Part shown: positions 62,185-64,000 of the stretch, piece after piece
How the letters are laid out: every line of letters begins with the position of its first letter
How positions within the stretch are numbered: position 1 is the stretch's first letter
Origin: Cyanobacteria bacterium UBA6446
GTDB taxonomy: Bacteria; Cyanobacteriota; Vampirovibrionia; Gastranaerophilales; Gastranaerophilaceae
Direction of reading: 5' to 3'
NCBI GenBank assembly: GCA_002438405.1
Contig: DJOE01000023.1
Location: 440,402 to 504,401 of the forward strand
DNA: 64,000 nt
The notes under the pieces: model-generated
Databases searched by the model: none
The model's input: only the letters and a program-made list of their open reading frames with translations
Told to the model about the DNA's origin: nothing
Made by a program: the position numbers and the translations under genes

Positions 62185-62757
62185 ATGAAAGAAAATATCT
62201 ATATCTCATTAGGAGCAAGTAACCATTCAAAACATGAAAGACAACCAGAAGATTATTATGCAACTGAACCAAAAGCAGGGGAGTTACTATTAGAGGTTGA
62301 ACCAGATTTGGATAATATCTGGGAATGTGCGTGTGGTGAAGGTCATCTTGCCAAAGTATTTGATAATGCAGGGAAACTACATAAAGCAACAGACCTAATT
62401 GATAGAAGTTATGGAGGCGTTGAGGATTTTCTAGCACATCTAGAGTCGTATCACAATGGCGATATTGTAACTAATCCACCGTATAAGTATGCTCAAGAAT
62501 TTGTCGAACAGGCACTACATAAGGTTGATATAGGAAGAAAAGTTTGCATGTTCTTAAAAGTCTTATTTCTTGAAACTCAAAAACGCAAACAACTTTTTAC
62601 TAAATATCCACCCCAAACGATATACATCTCAAGTTCTCGCATAAACTGTGCTAAGAATGGTGATTTTGAAACTTATAATCAAAGTGCTATTGCCTATGCT
62701 TGGTATGTTTGGGTAAAAGGATATATAGGTGAAACTATTATAAAGTGGATTAACTAA
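62185..62757 (+). CDS. Phage-type adenine methyltransferase-like protein
   Basis: 190 residues. WECACGEGHLAKVF is a SAM-binding motif I variant and DIVTNPPYKYAQEFVEQAL contains the amino-methyltransferase motif NPPY. The form resembles small phage-coded N6-adenine methyltransferases. It lacks a target recognition domain. The start follows AGAGGATAAACC. It heads a small accessory patch with the Fic gene. Confidence 0.85.
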   Translation: MKENIYISLGASNHSKHERQPEDYYATEPKAGELLLEVEPDLDNIWECACGEGHLAKVFDNAGKLHKATDLIDRSYGGVEDFLAHLESYHNGDIVTNPPYKYAQEFVEQALHKVDIGRKVCMFLKVLFLETQKRKQLFTKYPPQTIYISSSRINCAKNGDFETYNQSAIAYAWYVWVKGYIGETIIKWIN

Positions 62758-62785
62758 GGATTGTAGTTCATAGTTTTAAAATATG

Positions 62786-62864
62786 TAAACTATAAACTAT
62801 TAACTATTGAAAAATTATACCTCATGGTTTATAGTTTAAAAATATAACAACTATAAACTATGAG
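62786..62864. repeat. Operator-like repeats before the Fic gene
   Basis: AACTATAAACTAT occurs twice, and CTCATGGTTTATAGTT (62821-62836) pairs with AACTATAAACTATGAG (62849-62864) with one mismatch. They lie directly before the Fic start, a position suited to autoregulation by its C-terminal HTH. Confidence 0.65.
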
Positions 62865-62870
62865 GTTAGT

Positions 62871-63758
62871 ATGAACTCTATTTTAGATGAAATTAAAGCA
62901 AATCAACAAAAACTAAAGACATTATTAGAAAATCCTAATAACAAAAAAGAAATGTATAAGTGGCTAAAAACAGAGTTGGCATACACTTCAAACGCTATTG
63001 AGGGAAATACATTAACAAGAAAAGAAACGGAACTTGTTATTGATGATGGTATTACATCAACCTCTAAACCTTTACAGCATTATATTGAAGCAGTAAACCA
63101 TGCAAAAGCTTTTGAAAAAATTATTGCATTTTTAGATGAAGATAAGAACATAAATGAAAACTTAATACTCAATATCCATAAAATAATTTTAACAGGCTTA
63201 GATGACGATAATGCTGGGTTCTATAGAAATTGTCGAGTAAGAATTTCAGGCTCAACGGTAATCATGCCAAATCCATTAAAAGTGCCTGATTTAATGACAG
63301 ATTTTTATAATTGGCTTAGTGATAATATGGACAATGAACCTCTAACTGCCATTTTATCACACTTAAAATTCGTATCAATTCACCCATTTGTAGATGGAAA
63401 CGGAAGATGTGCAAGACTTTTAATGAATACAATTCTTTTGAAATTTGGTTTTACACCTATAGTAATTCGACCAACAGACAGAAAAAAATATTTGTCTGTA
63501 GTTGAACATTACCAATTAAAAGGTGATGACAAACCATATATAAACTTTATGTTAAATCTTTTGAATAGGTCATTAAAAGTTCTTATTACAATGTTAGATA
63601 CTAATATTGATATTGAACCAAACGAGTTATTAACAATTTCTAAATATGCAAAATTAAAAAATGTTCCTATTTCAACTATCAGATATTGGGTAAAAATTGG
63701 AAAGGTAAAACCTGCAAGTTATACAGATTCTGGTTATATGTTATTTAAGAAAGATTAA
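62871..63758 (+). CDS. Fic-family AMP-transferase with C-terminal HTH
   Basis: 295 residues. Fic motif HPFVDGNGRCARLLMN has all catalytic residues (H, then GNGR..R). The N-terminal TSNAIEGN is the class II inhibitory S/TxxxE(G/N) motif that keeps Fic off until released. The C-terminal YAKLKNVPISTIRYWVKIGK is a MerR/excisionase-like HTH. Fic proteins modify target proteins with AMP and are used as toxins or defence effectors. The start follows GAGGTTAGT. A terminator-like element follows. Confidence 0.95.
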   Translation: MNSILDEIKANQQKLKTLLENPNNKKEMYKWLKTELAYTSNAIEGNTLTRKETELVIDDGITSTSKPLQHYIEAVNHAKAFEKIIAFLDEDKNINENLILNIHKIILTGLDDDNAGFYRNCRVRISGSTVIMPNPLKVPDLMTDFYNWLSDNMDNEPLTAILSHLKFVSIHPFVDGNGRCARLLMNTILLKFGFTPIVIRPTDRKKYLSVVEHYQLKGDDKPYINFMLNLLNRSLKVLITMLDTNIDIEPNELLTISKYAKLKNVPISTIRYWVKIGKVKPASYTDSGYMLFKKD

Positions 63759-63776
63759 CTAGGTAAACATAAAAAG

Positions 63777-63826
63777 ACGTCGAGTTGAGCGAACTCAAAC
63801 CTGCAAATTCGACGCAGTCTCGACGT
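63777..63826. other. Compact three-way-junction element after the Fic gene
   Basis: Outer stem ACGTCGAG (63777-63784) / CTCGACGT (63819-63826) encloses hairpin TTGAG-CGAA-CTCAA (63785-63798) and hairpin CTGC / GCAG (63801-63804 / 63814-63817). It lies 18 nt past the Fic stop. Its right part resembles the element after the DUF4143 gene. Confidence 0.55.
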
Positions 63827-63832
63827 ATCTGT

Positions 63833-64000
63833 ATTATAACATATATCTTTAAAGCGTTCAACCCTTGTATAAAGTTGGGTTACAATAATTTATTTATGCA
63901 CACACAAACTCATTATGGTGCATAAGTTTATTGTTAGCAGGACACAATATATGTATCCTAGTTAGCCTTATTTAGAACTATTTTCATTCCCCTCTATCTG
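63833..64000. other. Intergenic end of window
   Basis: No gene. It contains AACCC / GGGTT (about 63860-63880) and TTATGCAC / GTGCATAA (63894-63901 / 63918-63925), which look like protein sites or the start of another structured region. Confidence 0.35.

Noticed and set aside
63777..63826. Integron attC site after the Fic gene
   Set aside because: One GTTRRRY-like word is present but in the wrong order, no matching second core site was found, and no integron integrase is in the window. The possibility is kept only as a weak analogy in the finding.

Overview
The window looks like chromosome of a gut Melainabacterium (non-photosynthetic cyanobacterial lineage, order Gastranaerophilales). Three things suggest this: the very AT-rich base composition, a pilin-like protein with the FTLAEVLITLGVIGVVAALT type of N-terminus, and many lineage-type secreted or membrane proteins of unknown function beside ordinary anaerobe genes (BioB, HydE, NAD-type isocitrate dehydrogenase family). 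The assignment rests on recall and was not checked by a search.

Layout. 1-17.8 kb is mostly chromosomal backbone: a DegT/StrS aminotransferase, tandem secreted paralogues (3.36-4.64 kb), an alpha/beta hydrolase, a TolC-like protein, CutA, BioB and HydE. It continues with a Cys-rich 23-codon leader ORF followed by a terminator, a DtxR-type regulator, a type IV pilin-like gene with an 11-base G tract in its 5' end, a sugar acetyltransferase and an XRE regulator. 17.9-43.6 kb is an accessory island. It holds a stand-alone small RNA candidate, a frameshifted DUF4143 ATPase, a double AAA+ ATPase with an in-frame amber codon and damaged Walker motifs, and a large defence block. After that come ImmA/IrrE-type and resolvase genes, a retron whose reverse transcriptase is broken, and a large serine integrase whose reading frame runs into tRNA-Asn(GTT), which marks the island's right edge. 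43.7-62 kb is backbone again: Bax inhibitor-1, a TPR protein, an isocitrate dehydrogenase, several small secreted proteins including an exported deaminase, an SDR/LysR pair, a MarR/cupin pair with twin operators, and MATE/aldo-keto reductase with a divergent LysR. 62-64 kb begins another accessory patch (adenine methyltransferase-like protein, Fic protein).

How the genes fit together. The defence block at 23.0-34.65 kb runs in one direction: PLD/SNF2 helicase, DUF4391, a small FimB-sized tyrosine recombinase, type III Mod, a membrane protein, type III Res, and a SIR2-domain protein joined to Res by an ATGA overlap. The gap between the recombinase and mod carries a perfect 12-bp inverted repeat about 125 bp apart. 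The recombinase may therefore flip the mod upstream region and make the whole RM-SIR2 unit phase variable. A second phase-variable locus is the pilin gene: its only start with a good ribosome-binding site is out of frame at 11 G and in frame at 10 G.

A further pattern is leaderless transcription. At four genes a TATAAT box ends exactly 6 nt before the ATG, and at hydE 7 nt before the GTG, with no Shine-Dalgarno sequence. Most other genes have clear GGAGG-like sites, which I used to choose starts.
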